Part shown: one piece after another, positions 8,918 through 13,994 of the stretch
Layout: every line of letters begins with the position of its first letter
Position numbering within the stretch: the stretch's first letter is position 1
Virus record (IMG/VR): IMGVR_UViG_3300023442_000029
Location: 1-22,805 of that record
DNA length: 22,805 bases
Strand: one strand, 5' to 3'
DNA from: a virus
The notes under the pieces: model-generated
Database searches by the model: none
What the model saw: only the letters and a program-made list of their open reading frames with translations
What the model was told of the DNA's origin: nothing
Position numbers and translations under genes: made by a program

Positions 8918-9405
8918 GAATGTTCCAGTTTATCGGCCCATTGCTCTCTTAACTCATTAATTCGCTCTTCTATGCCGGCGATTATTTTTACATCTAACGA
9001 AAAGTCGCGTTCTAAAATATCCGGGAGTGTTTCTAAAACAGACAGACCCATTTTTGCAATCTCAGCCATTTCTACCATTGCCTGATCAGTACCAACAACA
9101 ACGCCAGACTCTCGTTCAAATTTAATGCGGTCATTTTCTGATTTGTACCAATCAGACCGCTCCTTGGGTGTCATTGCATCAGGGTCATTGAGTCCAGGCT
9201 CTGATGAATTTGCAGGTAAAAATATAGCGCGAGCGACATCGCCAACATTGTAAACGGGATGGCTTCGCCTTATTCCAGATTGAGATATTCCAGCATCGCG
9301 GATGCGCCTAGTCACCGTTTCGCGAGCAATTCCGAATTCATTAGCAAATTGATTAAGCGACCAATTTACAAACAAATCTTTAGAGACTACCTCACCCACA
9401 GCCAT
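8914..9405 (-). CDS. Terminase small subunit, DUF1441 family
   Basis: Residues about 15-45 form an HTH (SLNQFANEFGIARETVTRRIRDAGI), as in Nu1-type small terminases. Next come a YNVGDVARAIF segment, the linker DPDAMTPKERSDWYKSENDR and a helical C-terminal region (FERESGVVV... ERINELREQW). This layout fits DUF1441 (PF07278), the DNA-recognition partner of GpA terminases. It is the first gene of the late operon, following a 163-bp non-coding stretch. It has a modest ribosome site (GAGAGCTGGAA before the ATG). It would bind the packaging-initiation site, often located near its own gene. Confidence 0.85.
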   Translation of the reverse strand: MAVGEVVSKDLFVNWSLNQFANEFGIARETVTRRIRDAGISQSGIRRSHPVYNVGDVARAIFLPANSSEPGLNDPDAMTPKERSDWYKSENDRIKFERESGVVVGTDQAMVEMAEIAKMGLSVLETLPDILERDFSLDVKIIAGIEERINELREQWADKLEHS

Positions 9406-9568
9406 TTCCAGCTCTCATAACAATAATATAAAAACAACGTAACATACTGAAAATAATAAACTTAATAGCATAAAATAACATGTAGTTGAGACCCATAAGC
9501 ACCAAAAAATTCAAGAATTCCGCTAGTTTCTTTTACCCGTAACCAGGGAGTCCCAGAAGTACCTTTTT
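9406..9568 (-). promoter_or_regulatory. Gap between early and late leftward operons: likely late promoter/leader, no clear element
   Basis: This 163-bp AT-rich stretch is the first real gap in the leftward gene train after the early operon, and is where a lambda-type phage would carry its late promoter and often cos or pac. On the minus strand I see AT-rich hexamers near 9420-9450 (TATATT, TTATTG) and a small AATTC/GAATT dyad near 9509-9520. I see no convincing pair of -35 and -10 boxes. No ORF of note is present. The call rests on position, not on a motif. Confidence 0.35.
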
Positions 9569-9982
9569 TTATACAAGGGCTTCTCTTGCTAGTCTTAGTG
9601 CTGACTTGCCGATTGATTTGTCTGTCATCTTAGTTTTAGTTTTAGTTTTAGTTTTAGTTTTAGTTTTTGTTTTTGTTTTGTTTGCATTAATGTGATTAGA
9701 GTTCGAGATAATAGTTGGCATTATATTTTTATTACGTAAATAATTAATGCCGTGCAACGTAATCGAAAATTCCTGGGCGAGCTTTCCGGACTTCAAACAT
9801 TCTCGTCGATCTGTTTGTTGCAAATATCCTCGTTTTACCAAATCAGTCGCACGCTTTTGAGCTGATGACAACTGCACACCAACCAGCCTCAACCCATCCA
9901 TACCGACCTCATTAGCAGTCGATCTTGGCATAGATGCAAACTTCACTAACAAACGATCAGCTAACGTAATCTTCTTACTCAT
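9569..9982 (-). CDS. Putative winged-helix regulator with Lys-Thr repeat (late-switch position)
   Basis: The N-terminal part (about 1-85) looks like a winged-helix domain: ADRLLVKFASMPRSTANEVG, LSSAQKRATDLVKRGYL, then a wing-like EFSITLHGINYLRN. After an Asn-rich linker come eight Lys-Thr dipeptides encoded by a hexanucleotide repeat, then MTDKSIGKSALRLAREALV, a basic C-terminal helix. The start overlaps the P-like stop as ATGA, with GAGGGG just upstream. It is the last gene before the late operon, the slot that Q antiterminators or other late activators occupy in lambdoid phages. A late-switch role is therefore possible but not shown. The specific family is not recognised. Confidence 0.6.
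   Translation of the reverse strand: MSKKITLADRLLVKFASMPRSTANEVGMDGLRLVGVQLSSAQKRATDLVKRGYLQQTDRRECLKSGKLAQEFSITLHGINYLRNKNIMPTIISNSNHINANKTKTKTKTKTKTKTKTKMTDKSIGKSALRLAREALV
9631..9678 (-). repeat. In-frame hexanucleotide microsatellite (TAGTTT)6 plus two variant units
   Basis: Six uninterrupted TAGTTT units at 9631-9666 are followed by two TTGTTT variants to 9678. On the coding (minus) strand this reads AAA-ACT repeated, with the two upstream units AAA-ACA, giving eight Lys-Thr dipeptides. Because the unit is six bases, gain or loss of copies alters linker length without shifting frame. Confidence 0.9.
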
Positions 9983-10416
9983 AACACACCCCTCAATGCT
10001 GACAGAGTTGACCTACCCAACTCACGATTAACCGGCTTAGGCAATGCGCGACGGAACGACTTATATGCGCCCGTCCTATGCTCCCACCCCCCTGACGACT
10101 TTGCTAGCTCGATAAACTCAGCGATTTCTGGTGGCCATGCCAGTGTTTTAATACTTAGCTCTATGCCACGCTTCAGCTCAGTAGGCGTTAAATCAGCCAA
10201 AGCCACCCCCCACTCACGCATCGTTTCGTTATACTCATCAGCTGATGCAAACTTAGACATAAATTTATTTCTATACACAGACTTAAACCGCTCAAACAAT
10301 GCCTGCTGCCACTTCATCGGCAATTGTCTTTTCGAACTGCTCTCTAGTTTCTCGAGAGATTCGTGCATTTCTTTCGCTGGCTGATTCTTTTTTGCTAAAT
10401 CCGACATTTTTTGCAT
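9979..10416 (-). CDS. Replication protein P-like helicase loader
   Basis: The frame opens at 10452, but the ATG at 10416 is chosen because a strong GAGGTGG lies six bases upstream. The 145-residue product has a charged N-terminus and a core WQQALFERFKSVYRNKF, EWGVALADLTPTELKRGIE and LAWPPEIAEFIELAK. F--V---KF followed by W---L--L---E---GI and WPP---EF is the signature of lambda P-type proteins (PF06992), which bring the host DnaB helicase to the O-bound origin. It follows the O-like gene and overlaps it out of frame by about 125 bases. A later ATG at 10317 would cut the overlap to 26 bases but lacks a good ribosome site. Confidence 0.78.
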   Translation of the reverse strand: MQKMSDLAKKNQPAKEMHESLEKLESSSKRQLPMKWQQALFERFKSVYRNKFMSKFASADEYNETMREWGVALADLTPTELKRGIELSIKTLAWPPEIAEFIELAKSSGGWEHRTGAYKSFRRALPKPVNRELGRSTLSALRGVL

Positions 10417-11101
10417 AACCCACCTCATTTTTCTGTAAAACACGATCAACAAACAACCCGGTATAACCGCAGGTAATTGAATGATCCATAACCTCAGCTT
10501 GCTGTCCAGGCGATAAATTTTTTAATTTACTAAATAACTTTCTACGCGCTAAATCCGTCAGCGGTTTTTTAATATCTTTTCGATGCTGCTCAAACTCATT
10601 CCACGCGTCCAAATTAATAAAATCAGGAACAGAGCGCGCGCAGTCTTTTTTTCTCTCTTTCTTTCTCTCTTTCTTATCTGTGTTTATTATCTTTGTTTTA
10701 TTATCTGGTATAGGTCCGCCCATTTGGGCAATTGAATTTGCCCGTTTGGGCGATTGCATTTGCCCATTTGGTAAAATGGGGTTTAATAGCGGTTCTAGCC
10801 ATTTCGACTCATCAGAAAACGCATACCAAATAGTGCGGTCATAAGCCGCTTTATTAAAATTACCGGTCATCAAAATACCCTTTGAAACGAGCGATTCAAT
10901 AATCCTTCTAATCTGCTTTTCAGACCAAAACGGGAACACAATTGCCAATGACTTTATCGTATTAAACGTCCAAGTACGCCCCTCATTTGAATTAACCCCA
11001 TCAGCCCGATTCTTTAAAATCCAGAACTGAAAATTATTAATCACAACAGCCTCATCAACGCCAAACTCACGAGCAACATCAACATCAAAAATATAATTCA
11101 T
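10292..11101 (-). CDS. Replication initiator, lambda O-like, carrying origin iterons
   Basis: The 269-residue product has an N-terminal winged-helix module: YIFDVDVAREFGVDEAVVINNFQ region, TIKSLAIVFPFWSEKQIRRIIESL, GILMTGNFN and WYAFSDE. A low-complexity linker (about 105-150) coincides with the iterons and a Lys/Glu/Arg tract. The C-terminal helical part (DLARRKLFSKLKNLSPGQQAEV, YTGLFVDRVLQ) is usual for partner binding. The layout DNA-binding domain, origin-encoding linker, partner-binding tail is that of lambda O and similar replisome organisers. The start overlaps the preceding gene as ATGA. Coupling with the P-like gene, and iterons inside the gene, make the initiator call firm although sequence similarity to O itself is not evident by eye. 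Confidence 0.78.
   Translation of the reverse strand: MNYIFDVDVAREFGVDEAVVINNFQFWILKNRADGVNSNEGRTWTFNTIKSLAIVFPFWSEKQIRRIIESLVSKGILMTGNFNKAAYDRTIWYAFSDESKWLEPLLNPILPNGQMQSPKRANSIAQMGGPIPDNKTKIINTDKKERKKERKKDCARSVPDFINLDAWNEFEQHRKDIKKPLTDLARRKLFSKLKNLSPGQQAEVMDHSITCGYTGLFVDRVLQKNEVGYAKNVGFSKKESASERNARISRETREQFEKTIADEVAAGIV
10718..10783 (-). repeat. Three 22-bp iterons, probable phage replication origin inside the O-like gene
   Basis: Three units begin at 10718, 10740 and 10762 with exact 22-bp spacing. The shared core is GCCCRTTTGG; the first two continue GCRATTG. The first unit is a perfect short dyad (GCCCA-TT-TGGGC), the second an imperfect one (GCCCG-TT-TGGGC). The third forms CCCATTT-GGTA-AAATGGG. 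On the downstream side for the gene lie an AT-rich stretch (about 10675-10717) and a polypurine/polypyrimidine tract (about 10645-10674). Iterons, AT-rich unwinding region and asymmetric tract inside the initiator gene copy the organisation of lambda ori. Confidence 0.75.
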
Positions 11102-11283
11102 AAAACCGCCCCAGCCTTACGCGAAAACATATCACACCCCACACGCGTTGGCGTAAAACAAGCCACCCCACCCGAACCAGGACTAACCGCGCGATCACAA
11201 ACAGACCGCAACCTAACAGGGCAATTCAAATTAACACACCCCCTTGAATCCCGCCTAAAACTGCCACCCTTAACCGTTTTCAA
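11098..11283 (-). CDS. Small Cys-containing early protein, unknown function (start uncertain)
   Basis: The stop overlaps the ATG of the O-like gene as ATGA, which argues for a translated, coupled gene. The frame is open up to an ATG at 11499, but that part is hydrophobic Cys/Leu-rich sequence overlapping the better-supported 72-residue gene. A TTG at 11283 with GGGGG six bases upstream is the more likely start, giving 61 residues. The product contains spaced cysteines (CVNLNCPV, SVCDRAVSPGSGGVACF, GCDMFSRK) that could bind a metal. I do not recognise the family. Confidence 0.5.
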   Translation of the reverse strand: MKTVKGGSFRRDSRGCVNLNCPVRLRSVCDRAVSPGSGGVACFTPTRVGCDMFSRKAGAVL

Positions 11284-11350
11284 AACCAACCCCCAGAAAA
11301 AACACAACCCAACGCGAAGCCCCCGAAACAACTGGAACCACAAACAACAA

Positions 11351-11569
11351 CTACCCCACAGACGATGCAAAAAACTCACAAAACCGCAGCGCATTAGGAT
11401 AAAACACAGGCACGCCAAAACGCCGCATCCCCTCGACAGAACGAGACACGCGCACCGGCAACGCATCAAACACAGCGCACTCGCCAATACCGTCACCAAG
11501 CCCTACCGTGTCGCGGCTAAAATAAACACATCCCGAACAACACACCTGCCCATCAACCCCCTGACTCAT
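11351..11569 (-). CDS. Small Cys-motif early protein (72 aa), unknown function
   Basis: The ATG at 11569 follows GGGGTGG closely. The product starts with a compact cysteine cluster (CCSGCVYFSRD, then GIGECAVFD) and a PVFYPNALRFCEFF C-terminal part. This resembles small zinc-binding phage proteins with the pattern C-x2-C-x-F...G-G-C. It lies ten bases after the 51-residue membrane gene and before the Cys-containing gene that precedes the initiator. The two Cys-rich products could even be one protein split by a frameshift; the sequence alone does not decide this. Confidence 0.6.
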   Translation of the reverse strand: MSQGVDGQVCCSGCVYFSRDTVGLGDGIGECAVFDALPVRVSRSVEGMRRFGVPVFYPNALRFCEFFASSVG

Positions 11570-11578
11570 GCCACCCCA

Positions 11579-11734
11579 TTACCCATCCCTTTGCCGCAAA
11601 AACAGACTATCCAGAAACGACTCCAAACGAGAATCCAGCCACTGAAAAAAATCATTCAAAAAATAAACCGGCGTACTAAACAGCCAAAACACCGCAAACA
11701 ACAACAACCCAAGCAACTGCAAAAAAAAACGCAT
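11579..11734 (-). CDS. 51-residue single-pass membrane protein
   Basis: An ATG at 11734 follows the previous gene's stop with no gap (TAGATG). The product is MRFFLQLLGLLLFAVFWLF, one hydrophobic span of about 19 residues, then STPVYFLNDFFQWLDSRLES, an amphipathic helix, and ends RQRDG. It ends ten bases before the next gene, whose ribosome site follows at once, so the gene fits the tight operon. Size and shape suit a small inner-membrane modulator. Function is unknown. Confidence 0.65.
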   Translation of the reverse strand: MRFFLQLLGLLLFAVFWLFSTPVYFLNDFFQWLDSRLESFLDSLFLRQRDG

Positions 11735-12046
11735 CTACACATCACTCCCCAAAACACGCCCAGAACGCACAGAAAAAGAGCGCACAGACCGTCCACGCCT
11801 TGCGCTCAGCGCGGACTCATTAAAATTACTCACAACCACCGCCAACAACAACCCGATCAAGCCCAACTCCCTTGCTAAAATAACCAAATGCGCACACGTT
11901 CTAGCGTGCAACTTGACCTTAGCATTTGCAATATGCTTCTTAATCACCGCCTCACTACGAAACTGCCGCTCAGCAATCTCCCGACGTTGGAACCCGTGAG
12001 CCAAATCATCGACAACAATCCGCTCCTTATCCGTCAAAATACCCAT
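11735..12046 (-). CDS. LuxR-type HTH protein with C-terminal membrane-like segment
   Basis: Residues 3 to about 61 form a GerE/LuxR-type DNA-binding domain: LTDKERIVVDDLAHGFQRREIAERQ, then SEAVIKKHIANAKVKL and ARTCAHLVILARELGL. A hydrophobic run (GLIGLLLAVVV, about 62-72) and a basic Ser/Arg-rich tail follow (ALSARRGRSVRSFSVRSGR). No receiver or autoinducer domain is present. It is an early gene in the cro operon, behind a GGGGG ribosome site, in a position where lambdoid phages carry a second regulator such as CII. It may act as an early transcription activator; the membrane-like segment could instead be a dimer helix. Confidence 0.75.
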   Translation of the reverse strand: MGILTDKERIVVDDLAHGFQRREIAERQFRSEAVIKKHIANAKVKLHARTCAHLVILARELGLIGLLLAVVVSNFNESALSARRGRSVRSFSVRSGRVLGSDV

Positions 12047-12064
12047 AAAACCCCCATTTGGTTA

Positions 12065-12166
12065 CTACCCAACAACAGCCAGTAGCGATACCATAAAGTA
12101 AAAAAAAATACCGCGCAGATAGCCCGAACGGTCAAGATGCCCGAAGGCGAGGAAACAATGGTGCAT
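12065..12166 (-). CDS. Possible 33-residue leader peptide between cro and the LuxR-type gene
   Basis: An ATG at 12166, eight bases after the cro stop, opens a 33-residue frame (MHHCFLAFGHLDRSGYLRG, then a hydrophobic tail) ending TAG at 12065. It fills the only gap in this part of the operon. No ribosome site is visible before the ATG, so it could be a chance frame or a coupled leader peptide. I include it because the gap is otherwise unexplained. Confidence 0.25.
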   Translation of the reverse strand: MHHCFLAFGHLDRSGYLRGIFFYFMVSLLAVVG

Positions 12167-12173
12167 AAAATAT

Positions 12174-12365
12174 TTAAGTATTAGCAATATCAATGCCGTG
12201 CTCACACGCAAGCTTTTTTATTGCTTCATAACGACTGTATGATGTTTCTTTATGTTTGCCATTTCTTAATCTATTGACAGTTGCCTGTGTAGCATTAATC
12301 TCTACCCCAATCTTCCAATCAGGCATTTTTTTATTTAATTCAGATAAAACAAATTGGATATTCAT
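12174..12365 (-). CDS. Cro-like repressor
   Basis: The 63-residue product is a single HTH: MPDWKIGVEINATQATVNRLRNG, then the last helices TSYSRYEAIKKLACEHGI. This is the size and position of Cro, first gene of the leftward early operon and divergent from the CI-like gene. It would bind the ATACG-N4-CGTAT operators between the two genes and shut down repressor synthesis. The start lies only eight bases after the promoter -10 box, so its mRNA is probably leaderless. No ribosome site is present upstream. Confidence 0.85.
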   Translation of the reverse strand: MNIQFVLSELNKKMPDWKIGVEINATQATVNRLRNGKHKETSYSRYEAIKKLACEHGIDIANT

Positions 12366-12373
12366 AATGCAAG

Positions 12374-12402
12374 ATAATAATACGCAACCGTATCATAGTC
12401 AA
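12374..12402 (-). promoter_or_regulatory. Early leftward promoter (pR-like, drives cro operon)
   Basis: On the minus strand a TTGACT box (12402-12397) and a TATTAT box (12379-12374) are 17 bases apart, a near-consensus sigma70 promoter. The operator ATACG-N4-CGTAT lies inside the spacer, so bound repressor would block polymerase. Transcription should begin near 12367, at the cro ATG (12365). Confidence 0.85.
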
Positions 12403-12441
12403 TACGCTAAAGCATTTTATAATAAAAATACGTTGGCGTAT
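12380..12441. promoter_or_regulatory. Three repressor operators between cro and cI
   Basis: Three 14-bp sites lie at 12380-12393 (ATACG-CAAC-CGTAT), 12402-12415 (ATACG-CTAA-AGCAT, imperfect) and 12428-12441 (ATACG-TTGG-CGTAT). Their centres are 22 and 26 bases apart, about two helical turns. The outer two are perfect 5-bp dyads. The first covers the cro promoter spacer, the second touches its -35 box, and the third is just before the cI start. This is the lambda OR1-OR2-OR3 arrangement. Confidence 0.85.
12418..12423 (+). promoter_or_regulatory. Candidate repressor-maintenance promoter -10 box (pRM-like)
   Basis: A perfect TATAAT lies 27 bases before the cI ATG, but the sequence at -35 (ATAGTC at 12395-12400) is poor. 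A good -10 with a poor -35 suggests a promoter that needs activation, as lambda pRM needs CI at OR2. The imperfect operator at 12402-12415 is suitably placed for that. Confidence 0.55.
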
Positions 12442-12450
12442 GATTGAGGG

Positions 12451-13143
12451 ATGAGTAATTTACGAGAAAATTTACAGCATGAATTAAATGCTAAAGGGTG
12501 GAATGCTTACGACTTATCTAACGCGTCAGGAGTCACACAGCCAACAATACATAGGTTCTTATCAGGGAAGCATAACGAACCTAGAGGGAATACAATTGCA
12601 AAACTAGCTAAAGGGCTAGGTATTACCGAAGAAAAACTAAGGGGCTTTGCAGATAACAAAAAAAATATAATTAATGATGAGGCATCGCCTACTTACGAAA
12701 ATATAGCTCAACCGCCAAGCCAAGAATTTTCAGCTATACATTATGTTAATGTAAGATTATCTGCTGGGATCAATGGATTTGAAGTTGACTATCATGACGA
12801 AGTTATGCCCCCAATCTTCTTTCGTTACGACTGGCTAAAATCAAAAGGTCTTACTCCAAAAAAATTATTTGCATGTCAGGTGTCTGGGTGCTCAATGGAG
12901 CCTAGATTATACTCAGGGGATAGCGTGATTATAAATACCAGGTCAACAACCCCTATTGATGGCAAAGTATTTGCCGTTAATTACGAAGGGGAAATGCTGA
13001 TAAAACGCATGTATAGGGACAATGGAAGCTGGTATTTGAGGTCTGATAATGCAGACAAAACCCGCTATCCAGATAAATTATGCGCGGGTGATATTTGCAT
13101 TATAATCGGGGAGGTTGTTCACCGACAAAGCACTGAAATTTAA
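12451..13143 (+). CDS. CI-like lysogeny repressor, XRE HTH plus S24 peptidase
   Basis: Residues about 15-65 form an XRE-type HTH (GWNAYDLSNASGVTQPTIHRF). From about 97 on there is a LexA/CI-type S24 self-cleavage domain. Ser148 in VSGCSMEP is the nucleophile and Lys185 in GEMLIKRMY the general base; an Ala-Gly pair at 105-106 (RLSAGING) is a candidate cleavage bond. The protein would hold the lysogenic state by occupying the ATACG-N4-CGTAT sites at both early promoters, and be cleaved when RecA is activated by DNA damage. The usual Gly-Asp before the active Ser is Gly-Cys here. The ribosome site GAGGG abuts the ATG with no spacer, so translation from this start may be weak. Confidence 0.92.
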   Translation: MSNLRENLQHELNAKGWNAYDLSNASGVTQPTIHRFLSGKHNEPRGNTIAKLAKGLGITEEKLRGFADNKKNIINDEASPTYENIAQPPSQEFSAIHYVNVRLSAGINGFEVDYHDEVMPPIFFRYDWLKSKGLTPKKLFACQVSGCSMEPRLYSGDSVIINTRSTTPIDGKVFAVNYEGEMLIKRMYRDNGSWYLRSDNADKTRYPDKLCAGDICIIIGEVVHRQSTEI

Positions 13144-13187
13144 TAAGGAAAACCAGCAACTATTGCTATAAAAAAAATATTTTTTAT

Positions 13188-13216
13188 AAAAAAAACCGCT
13201 TAAATGCGGTTTTTTT
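13188..13216 (+). terminator. Rho-independent terminator after cI
   Basis: An A-tract and ACCGC (to 13199), a six-base loop, then GCGGT followed by a T-run (13206-13216) form a stem that can extend through the A/T pairs. It lies 45 bases after the cI stop and ahead of the rightward early promoter, so it separates repressor transcription from the early operon. The symmetric A and T runs could allow it to work in both directions. Confidence 0.85.
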
Positions 13217-13234
13217 ATGTCTTTTAAAAAAAAG

Positions 13235-13283
13235 ATACGCGTTAGTATTGACTTAAATAATACGTAAGCGTATTATTTAAGTC
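13235..13283 (+). promoter_or_regulatory. Early rightward promoter (pL-like) with two operators
   Basis: TTGACT (13248-13253) and TATTAT (13271-13276) are 17 bases apart. An operator ATACG-TAAG-CGTAT (13260-13273) fills the spacer and sits at the centre of a perfect 15-bp inverted repeat (13250-13264 and 13269-13283, loop TAAG). A second, one-mismatch operator (ATACG-CGTT-AGTAT) lies at 13235-13248. The boxes and operator placement match those of the cro promoter, so the same repressor should silence both early operons. Confidence 0.88.
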
Positions 13284-13324
13284 AAAAAAACAAAAAAACA
13301 ACCAAAAAACGAGGGAAAATAAAA

Positions 13325-13480
13325 ATGACAACCGAACAAGCCGCCCAAAAATCAGAAGAGGCGTACATAAAAGCAAAAAAACGAGCCGAAAAAAACGGCT
13401 ACACAGGCGTTGAAAAATGGTCGTTCATTGCTGGCTACCTACAAAACAGCCTAAAAACTGCCTACGAGGACGCACAATGA
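13325..13480 (+). CDS. 51-residue early protein, unknown function
   Basis: First gene behind the rightward early promoter, with GAGGG nine bases before the ATG. The product is a charged helical protein (MTTEQAAQKSEEAYIKAKKR, then GVEKWSFIAGYLQNSLKTAY) with no Cys or membrane segment. Its stop overlaps the next ATG (ATGA). The first product of an early operon often acts on host functions or on antitermination, but nothing in the sequence identifies a family. Confidence 0.7.
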   Translation: MTTEQAAQKSEEAYIKAKKRAEKNGYTGVEKWSFIAGYLQNSLKTAYEDAQ

Positions 13481-13674
13481 ACCTGCACAACCTCGGAAGA
13501 ACAACTGCAACCGCATTGATCACACGCCGAAAAATACGCAAAACAGGCGCAAACCGAAAAACAATAAAATCCGCTGGCAACTACGCCAAGAAACTACTAA
13601 AAAATGGACACAGTGCCGCCAGATCAATCCAACTATCAACAAAACTCTATACAGAAAAAAGGAGAACCGCATGA
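13477..13674 (+). CDS. 65-residue very basic early protein
   Basis: The start at 13477 is chosen because it overlaps the previous stop as ATGA; an upstream in-frame ATG at 13417 lies inside the preceding gene. The product is strongly basic (MNLHNLGRTTATALITRRKI, then KTGANRKTIKSAGNYAKKLL and LYTEKRRTA), suggesting nucleic-acid binding. Lambda N is a small arginine-rich peptide in the comparable operon position, so an antitermination role is conceivable, but no boxA/boxB-like RNA site was identified. Confidence 0.65.
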   Translation: MNLHNLGRTTATALITRRKIRKTGANRKTIKSAGNYAKKLLKNGHSAARSIQLSTKLYTEKRRTA

Positions 13675-13877
13675 GAGCGACAGACGTACAACACCTAGAA
13701 GACCTGCTAACCTGCGAAACAGAAGCAGACACACTACTAGACAATTTAGAGAGTCTTAGCGTAGACCTGCCGTACATCAGAACAATCCACGCGGAGCTAG
13801 AAAACGCAATCAACGCAATGCGCAACACAGTACAACTGATCGCAAAAGAAAAGACAAAACTACAACAAACAGCCTGA
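13671..13877 (+). CDS. 68-residue helical early protein, unknown function
   Basis: The start overlaps the previous stop as ATGA, with GGAGAACCGC just before the ATG. The product is acidic and helical, with heptad-like leucines (VQHLEDLLTCETEADTLLDN, ELENAINAMRNTVQLIAKEK), so it may form a coiled coil. Together with the two genes before it, it forms a tightly coupled three-gene set. I recognise no family. Confidence 0.65.
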   Translation: MRATDVQHLEDLLTCETEADTLLDNLESLSVDLPYIRTIHAELENAINAMRNTVQLIAKEKTKLQQTA

Positions 13878-13994
13878 AACAAAAGCCCAGCGGTCGGTGG
13901 CAAAAAAACAACCGCCATTGCATTGGACACCTTCACCAACGAGCAATCGGTAGCCCTCACGACACGAGGGCAAACACAGCCATTATTAAAAAAA

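Noticed and set aside
9406-9568. PrtN-type P-box array before the late operon
   Set aside because: No repeated ATTG-N2-GT units were found in the gap, so control by the PrtN-like protein cannot be claimed.
9631-9678. A CRISPR-like array
   Set aside because: The unit is a contiguous 6-bp microsatellite without spacers, inside a coding frame.
11098-11499. A 133-residue Cys/Leu-rich protein from the ATG at 11499
   Set aside because: Its first half overlaps the better-supported 72-residue gene and reads as an out-of-frame shadow of G/T-rich DNA. Only the C-terminal part with the ATGA junction was kept.
11591-11878. A 95-residue Lys/Gln/Pro-rich plus-strand frame
   Set aside because: It is antisense to the LuxR-type and 51-residue membrane genes. 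Its composition is what A/C-rich DNA gives in any open frame.
13897-13953. A GTG-started small ORF ahead of the DUF551-like gene
   Set aside because: Only 18 residues, no coupling to neighbours and no family resemblance.
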